From assembly GCF_039527675.1 (NCBI RefSeq), contig NZ_BAAAKI010000010.1:62001-126000 (forward strand): a stretch of DNA of 64,000 nt. The letters run 5' to 3'. A program made the translations under genes and the position numbers. The notes under the pieces were generated by a model, which saw only the letters and a list, made by a program, of their open reading frames with translations, searched no databases and was not told the DNA's origin. Of the stretch, positions 1-9,750 are shown piece by piece; position 1 is the first letter of the stretch, and each line of letters begins with the position of its first letter. This DNA comes from Luteococcus sanguinis (GTDB lineage Bacteria; Actinomycetota; Actinomycetes; Propionibacteriales; Propionibacteriaceae).

Positions 1-786
1 CTCCTTGTACAGGCCGTACCAGTAGGGCGCCTTGTACTCCTTGCCGTCGACGGTCACCTTGCCGCCCTTCGCCAGTTCGGCCTGGAGCAGTTGGTAGGTC
101 GCGGCGGGGACGTGGCGCTGGATGACGACGTACTGCTTGAGGCTTCCGTTGGTGCTCTTCTCAGAAAGCTTGGGCAGGTAGTCGGTCGACTTGCCGCCCA
201 GGTACTTGGCCAGCGCCTCGGCGATGGCCACCGCATTCTGTGAGGCGATGGCGGTCTCGCTGGTGGTGAGGTCGCGGCGCTTGTCGACGCCGTTGCGGGC
301 GATCATCGAGGGGTCCGCGATGATCTTGACCGCAGGCTCGCTGGCGGCCATCACGACCCCATTGCGGTCGGTGATGGTGCCGCGCTGGGCTATCAGGGTG
401 GCCGTGCGCGTCATCTGCTTGGCCGCCTTGGAGGCATAGGCCTGGGAGTCGAAGGCCTGCAGCTGGAAGGCTCGGACGACAAAGCCACTGAGCACCAGCG
501 CGACGAGCACCAGCAGGATGTTGAGCCGGCGCCGCGGGGACGCGAGCGCGAGCCGGGCGTTGCCGACCGAGCTGGCGGCGCGGCCGGCGCTGGCGCCCAG
601 GCCGTCTGCGATCGGACGCTTGCTGGTTGCGGGTCGCGGGCGCTGGGAACTCGTGCGCTGGGAGCTGGTGCGCGGGGAGCTGGTGCGCTGGGAGTTCGTG
701 TGCTGTGCAGGCGTGCGCGAGGCACCGGACGCGCTGCGGCCGGTGCCTCGGGTTGACTTGCGAGAGGGGTCTGAGGGGTTGGCCAT
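1..786 (-). CDS. ftsI: Penicillin-binding protein FtsI (PBP3-like), N-terminal part
   Basis: Transpeptidase that cross-links septal peptidoglycan; only the first 262 codons lie in the window and the reading frame runs off its left edge. A basic, Ser/Thr-rich cytoplasmic tail (about 1-87) carries a fourfold QRTSS-like repeat. It is followed by one membrane anchor (about 89-104, ILLVLVALVLSGFVV) and the start of the PBP dimer domain with RGTITDRNG at about 135-143. The catalytic SxxK domain is outside the window. The ATG overlaps the ftsL stop codon (TGATG), so translation is probably coupled. Position as last visible gene of mraZ-rsmH-ftsL-ftsI supports the name. The family is known; the repeat in the tail is unusual. 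Confidence 0.9.
   Translation of the reverse strand, partial: MANPSDPSRKSTRGTGRSASGASRTPAQHTNSQRTSSPRTSSQRTSSQRPRPATSKRPIADGLGASAGRAASSVGNARLALASPRRRLNILLVLVALVLSGFVVRAFQLQAFDSQAYASKAAKQMTRTATLIAQRGTITDRNGVVMAASEPAVKIIADPSMIARNGVDKRRDLTTSETAIASQNAVAIAEALAKYLGGKSTDYLPKLSEKSTNGSLKQYVVIQRHVPAATYQLLQAELAKGGKVTVDGKEYKAPYWYGLYKE
641..700 (-). repeat. 15-bp tandem repeat in ftsI N-terminus
   Basis: Four in-frame 15-bp units start at 641, 656, 671 and 686 (plus-strand form CGCTGGGAGCTGGTG with a few substitutions). They encode a QRTSS/PRTSS pentapeptide repeat in the cytoplasmic tail. Confidence 0.85.
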
Positions 787-1415
787 CACTGCCCGCCGCT
801 CGTGGTCTGGGCAGTGTTGGTCTGGGCAGCATCTGCCGCGGCCTTGGCCTTCGCAGCGGCCGCCGCTGCCTTCGCCTTGGCCTTCTGCTCGGCGAGGCGC
901 TGCGCTGCCCTCTTCTTCTGTGCCTCGATCAGGTCCGCCTTGCGCTTGATCTCCGTGGCGTTGGCCTTCTCGATCGCCTCGGTGATCGCCTGCGCGCTCC
1001 TGTGCTTCTGCTCGGGGGCCTCGCTGGCCGTGACCGCAGTGGTATCTCCCAGCACCTGCCCGGAGGGCAGCACCAGGAAGGCCGGGGAGGTGTTGGGGCG
1101 AAGCCCGAGGTCCCAGGCCTTGCTCTGCAGGGTCGTCGGGGACCGCAGGGACTGCACCTGGCTGGTCAGGGCTGCCTGCTGGTAGCCCTTCTGCTCGGCG
1201 GTGGCCTGCAGCGCGTTGAGGGTTCGGGCGCGCTGCTGGATGGAGACGTTGAGCAACAGGATGCCCACCATGCCGGCACCCAGCAGGCTGACGAGCAGGA
1301 CGACGAACGCAATGGTCGACAACCGCGCCGGACGGCGTTCCAGCGCACGCAGCATCGGACGGGCCGGGCCGGACGCTCGTTCGGAGCGCTCGACGGGAGC
1401 AACAACTGCGCTCAT
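786..1415 (-). CDS. ftsL: FtsL-like septum formation protein
   Basis: Small bitopic protein of the division complex, expected to bridge FtsI and the FtsB/FtsQ group at midcell. The 209 residues contain a short cytoplasmic part, one membrane helix (about 34-57) and an extracytoplasmic region that continues as a Lys/Ala-rich, probably coiled-coil tail (from about 140). The start ATG overlaps the rsmH stop (ATGA) and the stop overlaps the ftsI start. FtsL is poorly conserved, so the call rests on topology, size and position between rsmH and ftsI. The Ala/Lys-rich C-terminal tail is longer than in enterobacterial FtsL. Confidence 0.8.
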   Translation of the reverse strand: MSAVVAPVERSERASGPARPMLRALERRPARLSTIAFVVLLVSLLGAGMVGILLLNVSIQQRARTLNALQATAEQKGYQQAALTSQVQSLRSPTTLQSKAWDLGLRPNTSPAFLVLPSGQVLGDTTAVTASEAPEQKHRSAQAITEAIEKANATEIKRKADLIEAQKKRAAQRLAEQKAKAKAAAAAAKAKAAADAAQTNTAQTTSGGQ

Positions 1416-2440
1416 GCGGTGGCCCTCCTCACTCGCTCAGCGACCCGCAGGCGCGCCGATGCTGCCCGCGGGTTGGTCAGGACCTCGTCGGCCCCCGGCT
1501 TCTCTGCGCCTCTGGTCAACAACATCAGTTCGGCACGCATCCCTTCGGGAACGACAGGCAGGTTTCGGGGTGCCTTGTCGGTGGCACCCTCCCGGAAAAG
1601 GTTCTTGACCATCCGGTCCTCCAGCGAGTGGTAGGCGAGGACCGCCATCCGGCCACCCACTGCCAGTGCGTCCATGGCCGCGGGTAGCACGCCCTCGAGT
1701 GCCTCCAGTTCCGCGTTGACCTCGATCCGCAGCGCCTGGAAGGTGCGCTTGGCAGGGTGTCCCCCGGTCTTGCGCGTGGCCATCGGGATGCCGCTGGCGA
1801 CGACGTCGACCAGGCGGGCAGAGGTGGTGAAGGGCTCGACCTCGCGGGCCTCGACGATGCGTGCGGCGACCCGGTCGGCAAAACGCTCCTCGCCGTAGAT
1901 GCGCAGGATGCGGGCCAGCAGGCGGCGGTCGTAGGTGTTGACGATGGTCGCGGCGGTGAGCTCCTGCTTGCCGTCCATCCGCATGTCCAGCGGGGCGTCG
2001 ACGGAGTAGGCGAAGCCACGCTCGCGCTGGTCGATCTGCAGACTGGAAAGACCCAGGTCCAGCAGCACCGAGTTGACCTCGGCGATGCCCAGTTCGGCCA
2101 GCACCTCGGGAAGCTCGTCGTAGACGGCCTCGACGAAGGTGACACGATCGCCGAAGCGGGCCAGCCGGCGTGACGCGATGTCGAGGGCGGCGGGGTCACG
2201 GTCGATGGCGATCACCTGGGCCTGCGGGCAGGCCTCCAGAACGGCCTCGACATGCCCGCCCATGCCGGTGGTGCCATCGACGTGGACGGAGCCGGGGGCG
2301 GCGAGGGCGGGGGCCAGGAGTTCGATGATCCGGTCGCGCATCACGGGGACGTGGATGCGGGTCAGGTCGGGGGACGTGGAAGCGGCTGCCTCGGAATCGG
2401 GCGCGTCGGACGCGGGGACGTCAGTCAGCACATCGTCCAT
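1412..2440 (-). CDS. rsmH: 16S rRNA (cytosine(1402)-N(4))-methyltransferase RsmH
   Basis: Methylates N4 of C1402 in 16S rRNA using SAM (formerly MraW). The 342-residue protein has the SAM-binding loop GTTGMGGH at about 56-63, the family start HVPVM at about 30-34 and the C-terminal AYHSLEDR segment, all typical. A GGGAAGGG Shine-Dalgarno sequence precedes the ATG. It is second in the mraZ operon, 147 bp after mraZ, and overlaps ftsL by four bases. An acidic, Ala-rich extension of about 25 residues precedes the conserved core. Confidence 0.96.
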   Translation of the reverse strand: MDDVLTDVPASDAPDSEAAASTSPDLTRIHVPVMRDRIIELLAPALAAPGSVHVDGTTGMGGHVEAVLEACPQAQVIAIDRDPAALDIASRRLARFGDRVTFVEAVYDELPEVLAELGIAEVNSVLLDLGLSSLQIDQRERGFAYSVDAPLDMRMDGKQELTAATIVNTYDRRLLARILRIYGEERFADRVAARIVEAREVEPFTTSARLVDVVASGIPMATRKTGGHPAKRTFQALRIEVNAELEALEGVLPAAMDALAVGGRMAVLAYHSLEDRMVKNLFREGATDKAPRNLPVVPEGMRAELMLLTRGAEKPGADEVLTNPRAASARLRVAERVRRATA

Positions 2441-2587
2441 CTCGACCCTTCCCTTCGGAGCTTGTGCCGCCAGGTTTCAACCCGTGACCCGTGGGAAGTC
2501 CGCCTGGCACCGGGGAAGGTGCGCCAGGAGGTTGGGCCCCGGATTGAAGCCTCGCGGCACAATCCATCACTGCTCGACCACCCCTGC

Positions 2588-3016
2588 TCACAGAGCGGGG
2601 AAGATCTCCTCGTCCATCTCGGCGAAGGCCGATTCCTGCTGCGCGGAGTACTCCTCCCACGCGGCGACGTCCCAGACCTCGACCCGGTTGATGGCGCCCA
2701 CCACGACGATCTCCTTCTCCAACCCTGCATACCTGCGCAGCAGCGGCGGGATCGTGACCCGTCCTTGCTTGTCCGGCACCTCGTCCGAGGCCCCGGCCGC
2801 CAGCATGCGCTGGAAGTCACGAACCTGCTTCACGGTCGCCGGGGCGTCCATCACCTGCTTGGTCATCTCGACGAAGGTCGCCGACGGGTAGATCGCCAGG
2901 CATCGGTCCTGCGCCCGGGTGATCACCAGTCCAGCGGCCAGCTCGTCGCGAAACTTCGCCGGCAGGAAGAAACGGCCCTTCTCGTCGAGCTTCGGCAGGT
3001 GGGTGCCCAAGAACAT
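2588..3016 (-). CDS. mraZ: Transcriptional regulator MraZ
   Basis: SpoVT/AbrB-like DNA-binding protein that autoregulates the division and cell-wall cluster. The 142 residues contain the two MraZ repeats, beginning MFLGTHLPKLDEKGR with the second DKQGRVTIP at about residue 85. I chose the ATG at 3016 because a GGGAGGTGG ribosome binding site lies six bases upstream and the family begins with MFLG; an in-frame ATG at 3076 would add 20 residues with no family similarity. The operator array lies immediately upstream. Confidence 0.96.
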   Translation of the reverse strand: MFLGTHLPKLDEKGRFFLPAKFRDELAAGLVITRAQDRCLAIYPSATFVEMTKQVMDAPATVKQVRDFQRMLAAGASDEVPDKQGRVTIPPLLRRYAGLEKEIVVVGAINRVEVWDVAAWEEYSAQQESAFAEMDEEIFPAL

Positions 3017-3059
3017 GGCGGGCCACCTCCCAATCACTCCCAGATCGTGCCGATCTCCT

Positions 3060-3124
3060 CCACTGCGCTCCACCATACTCCACTACTCCCCACACGCACC
3101 ACCATTCCCCACCACTTCTCCCAC
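3060..3124 (-). promoter_or_regulatory. MraZ-type operator: seven phased GTGG repeats over the mraZ promoter
   Basis: On the minus strand GTGG occurs seven times (plus coordinates of CCAC: 3060, 3070, 3080, 3090, 3099, 3109, 3121), that is every 9-12 bp and mostly 10 bp. A possible -10 (TATGGT, 3077-3072) lies inside the array, 44-108 bp upstream of the mraZ start. E. coli MraZ is known to bind TGGGN direct repeats with 10-bp periodicity; assignment to MraZ here is inferred from that similarity and position. Confidence 0.75.
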
Positions 3125-3252
3125 CGGACGGGGCCCCCTTCGGGATGGACGACACGTCCTCGGGCAGGTCGCCTTGTACGCTGAAACACGCCCGCGGTCA
3201 TCCGACCCGGTCACGACAGGCTCCGATGGAGCAGCAACGAAGGAGAACCCGG

Positions 3253-4224
<972 letters not shown>

Positions 4225-4227
4225 CCC

Positions 4228-5487
4228 TTGTTCGCCAATCCCTGGCGCCTGCTGACCCTGCGCGGCAAGGCCTTCGCCCTGTTGGGGCTCGTCGTGGCGG
4301 TGGCCGCGGTGGCCCTTGGCCAGCGTGACCTGGCCTGGTTGGGCGTGCTCCTGCTGCTGCTGCCCCTGGCGGCGGTGCTGGTCGTCGGACGCTCCCGGCT
4401 GCACCTGATCAGCGAGCGCACCATCGACCCTCCGCGCGTGACCCTGGGCCAGCGGATGCAAGCCAGCCTCACCCTGCACCGGGCCGGGTCGATGCCCGTC
4501 GGCCTGCTGCGGTTCGAGGACGCCGTGCCCCGCGAGCTGGGCCGACGTCCGCGCTTCACGCTGCACTCGATGGGCGGAGAGTGGGAGCGCACGCTGAGTT
4601 ATCCCCTGATGGGTCTGGCCCGTGGGCGCTACCGCACCGGCCCGCTGATGGTGCGCGCCGTCGACCCCTTCGGACTGGCCCGGGTCGACCGCCAGTTCCG
4701 AGCCTCCAACGAGGTGCTGGTCACGCCGCGGATCGTGCCCATCAACGAACTGGGCGCGGCTTCGGGGTCCAATGCCTCCGGCGAGGCCACCCCGCAGAAG
4801 ATCGGCCTGGTCGGCCACGACGACGTGCTGGTGCGCGAGTACCGCGACGGCGACGACGTGCGCCGCATCCACTGGCGCTCCACCGCCCGGCGCAACGAAC
4901 TGATGGTGCGCCGCGAGGAACAGGCCTGGGAACCCTCAGTGAGCCTGCTGCTCGACTCGCGCAGCAGCTCGCACGCCGGGCAGGGACGCACCTCCAGTTT
5001 CGAATGGGCCATCTCAGCAGCCACCTCGATCGCGCACCATATGCTGACCAGCGGTTTCCGGCTGGAGATGGTCGACGCCGACGGCCAGGTGCCGACCACC
5101 TCCTCGGAGGACCCCTTCGCGGCCAAAGAGGCCGTCCTGCTCGCCATGACCGATGAACAGCCGAGCACCCGCGAGACCCTCGATGCCGCCGTCGGCAACA
5201 ACCTGCTGCGCGGCGAGATGATGATCGCCGTGCTCGGACGGCTCAACCAGCACGACGTCGCCCAGCTCGCCGCAGCACGCCGTGGCCGCACGGTCGGCCT
5301 GGCCGTGATCCTGGACGTCGACTCCTTCACCATCCGCAGCCTGCGGGCCGAGCCCGACGTGATCGCCGAGCATGAGGCCTGCGTCCGACAGCTCGCGGAC
5401 TCGCAGTGGCGAGTCGTGCAGGCGAAGCGCGGCGATTCGATCGCCCAGGCCTGGGCCGAACTTGACCACCGCGGAGGAAGGCCCTGA
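4228..5487 (+). CDS. DUF58 domain-containing membrane protein
   Basis: Partner of the MoxR ATPase encoded three bases upstream. Two N-terminal membrane helices (about 15-30 and 37-54) are followed by a beta-rich region and the DUF58 core, whose hallmark EYRDGDDVRRIHWR lies at about residues 205-218. The length of 419 residues is normal. The start is TTG at 4228, directly after the moxR stop. The stop overlaps the ATG of the transglutaminase gene (TGATG), so the three proteins are probably made together. The VWA-like C-terminal half has not been given a defined biochemical role in this group. Confidence 0.88.
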   Translation: MFANPWRLLTLRGKAFALLGLVVAVAAVALGQRDLAWLGVLLLLLPLAAVLVVGRSRLHLISERTIDPPRVTLGQRMQASLTLHRAGSMPVGLLRFEDAVPRELGRRPRFTLHSMGGEWERTLSYPLMGLARGRYRTGPLMVRAVDPFGLARVDRQFRASNEVLVTPRIVPINELGAASGSNASGEATPQKIGLVGHDDVLVREYRDGDDVRRIHWRSTARRNELMVRREEQAWEPSVSLLLDSRSSSHAGQGRTSSFEWAISAATSIAHHMLTSGFRLEMVDADGQVPTTSSEDPFAAKEAVLLAMTDEQPSTRETLDAAVGNNLLRGEMMIAVLGRLNQHDVAQLAAARRGRTVGLAVILDVDSFTIRSLRAEPDVIAEHEACVRQLADSQWRVVQAKRGDSIAQAWAELDHRGGRP

Positions 5488-7922
5488 TGCGCGCCACCGA
5501 CCGTTTTGCCATCGCCACCGGCGTGGCCATGGCGCTGGGCGCCGGAACGCTCACCCCACTCACCCAGGACCGTGCCTTCTGGTGGATGGCGGCACTGCTC
5601 GTCGCGGGGATCGCCCTGGTCTCGGCGCTGGGCCGTCGCGCCGGGCTGCCCGCCTGGCTGGTACACCTGCTGCAACTGGTGCTGGTCGTCGCCGTCGCCG
5701 GCGGCCTCGGCCTGTGGTGGGCACCACGCCCATCCGGCGTCGAGGGCAACCTGGCCCGGCTGGGACGCTTCTACCTGGACGCAGTGGTGCAGGTGCGCAC
5801 CGAGATGGCCCCGATGACCGCCACCCGGCACGTCCGCTGGCTGATGGTGCTGGTGGTCGGCCTGGTCACGATCCTCGCCGACCTGCTGGTGACGACCCTG
5901 GTGGCGCCCGCGTGGGCGCTGGCCCCGCTGCTCACCCTGTACCTCGTCCCTGCGCTGGCGTTGAAGCAGGACCTGTCATGGAAGCCCTTCGTGCTGCTGG
6001 CCCTGGGCTACCTGGTGGTGCTGGTGGCCGAGAGCATCGGCGTGAACGCAAGCTGGACGCGGAATCTCTCGGCCGACACAGCCGAGCAGACCCACACCAC
6101 CTGGGGTGCCGTCCGCTTGGCCGGGATGATGGCCGTTCCCGCGCTGCTGCTGGCCCTGGTGCTCGGTTCGGCGCTCCCCCGCGTAGGCAGCCTGTCCATC
6201 GACTCCTCCCGGCCGAAGGGCAGTGGTCCGCTCCAGATGCAGGACCCCACCCTCGACCTCGCTCGGAACCTGAACCTCCCGGTCGACCGCGTCGTGATGA
6301 CCTACACCACTGACGAGGCACGCGGGCTGTACCTGCGCACCGCGTCCCTGACTGTGATGGACGCCGACGGCTGGCACCTGGCCCCGGTCACGCTGCAGGA
6401 CGGGGCGCTGCCAGCAGCCCCGGGGCTCACCCAGCCCGGACGCACCGTCAACGCGTCGGTGAAGGTGGGTGACCTGGGTGGTGAGTACCTGCCCGTCCCC
6501 TATGCCCCGAGCAGCTTCAACGCGGCTGGGCAGTGGCGCCACGACCCGGTCTCGTTGGCCATCGTCAGCACGCGGGACGAGAACCGTGCCGAGTCGCTGC
6601 GGAACCTGGAGTACACGGCCACCTCGGTGCTGAACGACCCGGTCGCCGAGACCTTCTCGATCGCGCAGCCGGGCACACCCTCCGATGCGAAGCAGACCGC
6701 CGCGGTGCCCTCGGACGTGCCCAGCGAGATCATCAAGATCACGCACGACGTGACCAAGGGCGCCGGTTCGCCCGTATTGAAGGCCGCTGCGATCCAGGCC
6801 TATCTCGCGGACCCGCGCAACTTCAGCTACTCGACCACCGCGCCGCCCGGCGATGGCTATGACGTGTTGTTGAACTTCCTGACCACCGACAAGACCGGCT
6901 ACTGCATCCACTTCGCCTCCGCGATGGCCCTGATGGCGCGCATCGAGGGAATCCCCTCTCGAGTCTCGGTCGGCTTCCTGCCCGGTGAGCAGAAGGACGG
7001 GGTCTGGGAGGTCAAGGCGTCCAACATGCACGCCTGGCCCGAGCTGTACTTCGCCGGTTACGGCTGGGTGCGATTCGAGCCCACCTCACGCGTCGCCAGC
7101 GCCCCCGACTGGACAATGGTCAGCGACTCGGTTCGTCCCTCCACCCAGCCCTCGGCCAGCGGCAGCACCTCCACCTCGGCCACCCCCTCACCGTCGTCCA
7201 GCCCGACCCCGAAGCCGTCGACGGCGTCATCGCCGAATGCGTCCCCCGCTTCGCAGGGGGGAAGCTTCCCCTGGGCGCGGATCCTCGCCTGGACCGCTGG
7301 GATCCTGGCCGCGCTGTTGGTACTGGCCGCACCGGCCATGCTCCGCGAGTTCCTCCGCCGCCGACGCGTCGGCTGGACCGGTGACCCCTCGGTGCGGGTC
7401 GAGCTGGCATGGGCTGAGATCCGCGCGCTGGTCCGAGATCTGCGGATGCACTGGCCGCCTGGCTCTCCACGGGAGAAGGCAGCCGTGGTGGGCAGTGACC
7501 TGGACGACGAAGGCCGCGAGGCCCTGAACCGCCTGGCGCTGCTGGTGGAGAAGGTGCGCTATTCCCGCGAGTTGGGTGAGGTGCCCGATGACCTGGGTGT
7601 GGAGCAAGTGCGCTCCGGCCTGCTGCTCGACCGCTCCTGGTACCAGAGGCTGTTGGCCTTCTGGGTGCCCGCCTCGCTGGGTTCGCCCGCCCGCCGCCGG
7701 TTGGTCAACCTGCGACGCTCGATGCAGCGCACCGCGGTGGTCTCCCCCAATGAACCCACCAGCCTCGACCCGGGCATCTTCGGGCGCCAGGAGTCCCGGT
7801 CGTCCGACATCGAGCACGCCCGCGGGCTGGCGGCCGAGGACGCCGAGAGCGTCGGCTCCGAGGCCGGACGTGATGATCCGGACGATGACACCCGTCCGGC
7901 CCGGCACGCCGCGAACGACTGA
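5487..7922 (+). CDS. Membrane transglutaminase-like protein (TgpA/DUF3488 type)
   Basis: An 811-residue protein with about six N-terminal membrane helices (residues 1-235), an extracellular transglutaminase-like core and another helix near 595-615 followed by a cytoplasmic tail. The presumed catalytic Cys473 (TGYCIHFASA) and His515 (NMHAWPE) are present. The third position is Glu531 in FEPTS, where many relatives have Asp. A Ser/Pro/Thr-rich linker (about 545-590) precedes the last helix. Coupled by TGATG overlap to the DUF58 gene. Acts on an unknown extracytoplasmic substrate; function is inferred from family only. Confidence 0.87.
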   Translation: MRATDRFAIATGVAMALGAGTLTPLTQDRAFWWMAALLVAGIALVSALGRRAGLPAWLVHLLQLVLVVAVAGGLGLWWAPRPSGVEGNLARLGRFYLDAVVQVRTEMAPMTATRHVRWLMVLVVGLVTILADLLVTTLVAPAWALAPLLTLYLVPALALKQDLSWKPFVLLALGYLVVLVAESIGVNASWTRNLSADTAEQTHTTWGAVRLAGMMAVPALLLALVLGSALPRVGSLSIDSSRPKGSGPLQMQDPTLDLARNLNLPVDRVVMTYTTDEARGLYLRTASLTVMDADGWHLAPVTLQDGALPAAPGLTQPGRTVNASVKVGDLGGEYLPVPYAPSSFNAAGQWRHDPVSLAIVSTRDENRAESLRNLEYTATSVLNDPVAETFSIAQPGTPSDAKQTAAVPSDVPSEIIKITHDVTKGAGSPVLKAAAIQAYLADPRNFSYSTTAPPGDGYDVLLNFLTTDKTGYCIHFASAMALMARIEGIPSRVSVGFLPGEQKDGVWEVKASNMHAWPELYFAGYGWVRFEPTSRVASAPDWTMVSDSVRPSTQPSASGSTSTSATPSPSSSPTPKPSTASSPNASPASQGGSFPWARILAWTAGILAALLVLAAPAMLREFLRRRRVGWTGDPSVRVELAWAEIRALVRDLRMHWPPGSPREKAAVVGSDLDDEGREALNRLALLVEKVRYSRELGEVPDDLGVEQVRSGLLLDRSWYQRLLAFWVPASLGSPARRRLVNLRRSMQRTAVVSPNEPTSLDPGIFGRQESRSSDIEHARGLAAEDAESVGSEAGRDDPDDDTRPARHAAND

Positions 7923-7982
7923 GGCTGACGGCTCCAGAAGGCAAGGAGCATGCAGCTCTTGAGAAACGGAACACCCCAACCG

Positions 7983-8010
7983 CTCGGCAGATCGACCTGG
8001 ATCTGCCGAG
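7983..8010 (+). terminator. Hairpin terminator after the MoxR-DUF58-TGase operon
   Basis: A perfect 11-bp stem (CTCGGCAGATC / GATCTGCCGAG) with a six-base loop lies 60 bp after the transglutaminase stop and 66 bp beyond the convergent DUF3040 stop. No U-tract is present. Two copies of CTGATCCACCGAG follow directly. Confidence 0.7.
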
Positions 8011-8076
8011 GCTGATCCACCGAGCCTGATCCACCGAGCGCTGTTCCTCGCGTGTCCTGGTGCCTGCAGGTTCAGG

Positions 8077-8409
8077 TCAGCGAAGATCTTCGCGCGTGCG
8101 TCGCGGGCGGGTTGCCTGCTCGACGCGGTGACCCTCGGATGAGGGAGGGACCTGGACCGACTCGCGGCCCTTCACCAGGGCCCCGACCATCAGGACATAG
8201 CCGAGCACTCCAAGCAGGGGATGTATCTCGACCCCGGCGACCAGCGCGGCCAGGCCCAGCAGGAAGACGAGCACGCTGGCAAGGGCGACGTGGCGGCGGA
8301 TCTGGCGTGGCGCAGTGCCTCGCATCGTGCGGGCCAGCTGCGGGTCGTCCGCGGCGAGTGAGGCCTCGAGCTGCGCGAGCAGACGCTGTTCTTCGTCGGA
8401 CAACGACAT
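8077..8409 (-). CDS. DUF3040 small membrane protein
   Basis: 110-residue actinobacterial protein of unknown function. It opens with the family pattern MSLSDEEQRLLAQLE, continues with DPQLARTMRG and has two hydrophobic helices at about residues 44-60 and 65-80, then a basic tail. The ATG at 8409 has an AAAGGAGG ribosome binding site at ideal spacing. An alternative ATG at 8436 lies six bases after a TAGACT -10 box (8448-8443) and could be read leaderless, giving nine extra residues; the internal start fits the family better. DUF3040 genes commonly sit near the mraZ cluster in actinobacteria. Confidence 0.85.
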   Translation of the reverse strand: MSLSDEEQRLLAQLEASLAADDPQLARTMRGTAPRQIRRHVALASVLVFLLGLAALVAGVEIHPLLGVLGYVLMVGALVKGRESVQVPPSSEGHRVEQATRPRRTREDLR

Positions 8410-8510
8410 CGCGGCCTCCTTTCGTCCTTCGGCCATGTGACCAGTCTAGGTGCGTCCGGCGCGAGTCGGAAGAGCTGGGGTGGCAGTGAAAGGATCGTGC
8501 CGAGCAGACC

Positions 8511-9749
8511 TCAGCGACGCGTCAGGCTGGCCCGTTGGACCGCCGCCGGACCAAACCGGGCGTTCGCACGGTCGGCCACCACCTCCAGCTCGCGCATCCC
8601 CCGGTCCGGGGCGTCCAGGGTGGGCTGGGCGTAGGAGTGCTCGGCGTCCACCAAGTGCTCCAGCCGGACCCCCACCCGTCGCACCCGTGCCCGTTGCAGG
8701 TTGAGCTTGGTGAACAACCGCCAGGCCGCCTCGAAGACCTCATCGGTGACGTCGCTGGGGTTCAACAACTGGCAGGAGCGGGTGATGGTGGTGAAGTCGG
8801 CGAAGCGCACCGAGATTGTCACCCCGCGCCCGACCATCTGCGCCGCGCGGGCGCGGGAGGCGGTGCGGGCGCTGAGCCGCAGGAACTCGGTGCGGATCAG
8901 CTCCGGGTCGTCGGTGTCACGGCCGAAGGTCTCCTGCGAACCGATGGAGCGTTCCGACTCGCTGGGCACGACATGTCGGACGTCGTGCCCCCAGGACAGG
9001 TCGTGCAGCAACAGGCCCTGACTGCCCAGCGCCCGTTGCAGGGTCGCGCGCGGCGTGTGCGCGATGTCACTGACCTGGCGCAGGCCGATCCGGTGCAACT
9101 TGGCGGCCGTCGACTCCCCCACCCCCCAGATGGCCTCCACCGGCAATGGGTGCAGGAAGTCGACGACGTGCTCGGGGAGCACCTCGACCAGCCCGTCCGG
9201 TTTGGCCTGCTTGCTGGCGAGCTTCGCGACGAACTTGTTGGGCCCGATGCCCACCGAGCAGGGGACCAGTTGCTCGTCCATCACCTGGGCGCGCAGGCGT
9301 TCACCGATTCGGCGCGCATCACCCAGCCGGCGCAAGGCACTGGTGAGGTCGAGGAAGGCCTCGTCGATGCTGGCGGCCTCGACCCGGTCGGTGATCGTGT
9401 CGAGGATCGCGAAGACGCCGCGGGAGACCAGCGAGTAGGTGTCGAAGTCGGGGGGAACGGCCACGCCGCGCGGACACAGGCGTCTGGCCCGGGTCGAGCT
9501 CATGCCACCCTCGACGCCGAACCGGCGGGCCGGGTAGTTGGCGCTGAGCACGACACCGCGCTGGGCCCCGCCGACCCACATCGGCACCTCCCGCAATTCG
9601 GGGCGCCGGGCCATCTCGACCGAGGCATAGAAGGCATCCATGTCGACGTGCAGGATCGTGCGCTGCCTGCCGTCCCGGGTGGCGGTCCGCCTGGACGGGC
9701 TGCCCTGTGCTGTGGTCATCTGGCTGGTGGTCATCTGGTTGGTGGTCAT
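8511..9749 (-). CDS. dinB: DNA polymerase IV (Y-family, DinB)
   Basis: Error-prone translesion polymerase. In 412 residues the catalytic carboxylates are intact: Asp36 and Asp38 in HVDMDAFYASVE, and Asp129-Glu130 in SIDEAFLDL. It is therefore not the inactive ImuB paralogue that usually accompanies DnaE2. A QPTLDA segment near the C-terminus may be a clamp-binding motif (tentative). The ATG at 9749 overlaps the dnaE2 stop (ATGA) and follows GGGAG; an upstream ATG at 9779 is possible. Residues 1-15 are three MTTxQ repeats. Last gene of the DUF6504-dnaE2-dinB operon, hence probably LexA-controlled. Confidence 0.92.
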   Translation of the reverse strand: MTTNQMTTSQMTTAQGSPSRRTATRDGRQRTILHVDMDAFYASVEMARRPELREVPMWVGGAQRGVVLSANYPARRFGVEGGMSSTRARRLCPRGVAVPPDFDTYSLVSRGVFAILDTITDRVEAASIDEAFLDLTSALRRLGDARRIGERLRAQVMDEQLVPCSVGIGPNKFVAKLASKQAKPDGLVEVLPEHVVDFLHPLPVEAIWGVGESTAAKLHRIGLRQVSDIAHTPRATLQRALGSQGLLLHDLSWGHDVRHVVPSESERSIGSQETFGRDTDDPELIRTEFLRLSARTASRARAAQMVGRGVTISVRFADFTTITRSCQLLNPSDVTDEVFEAAWRLFTKLNLQRARVRRVGVRLEHLVDAEHSYAQPTLDAPDRGMRELEVVADRANARFGPAAVQRASLTRR

Positions 9750-9750
9750 C
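9706..9750 (-). repeat. 15-bp tandem repeat at the dinB start
   Basis: Three 15-bp units (plus-strand TGGYTGGTGGTCATC) at 9706, 9721 and 9736 encode MTTNQ-MTTSQ-MTTAQ. Each unit carries an ATG, so alternative starts exist; the outermost overlaps the dnaE2 stop. Confidence 0.85.

Noticed and set aside
8511..9749. Calling the Y-family gene imuB
   Set aside because: All catalytic acidic residues are present (DMD and SIDE motifs), whereas ImuB lacks them.
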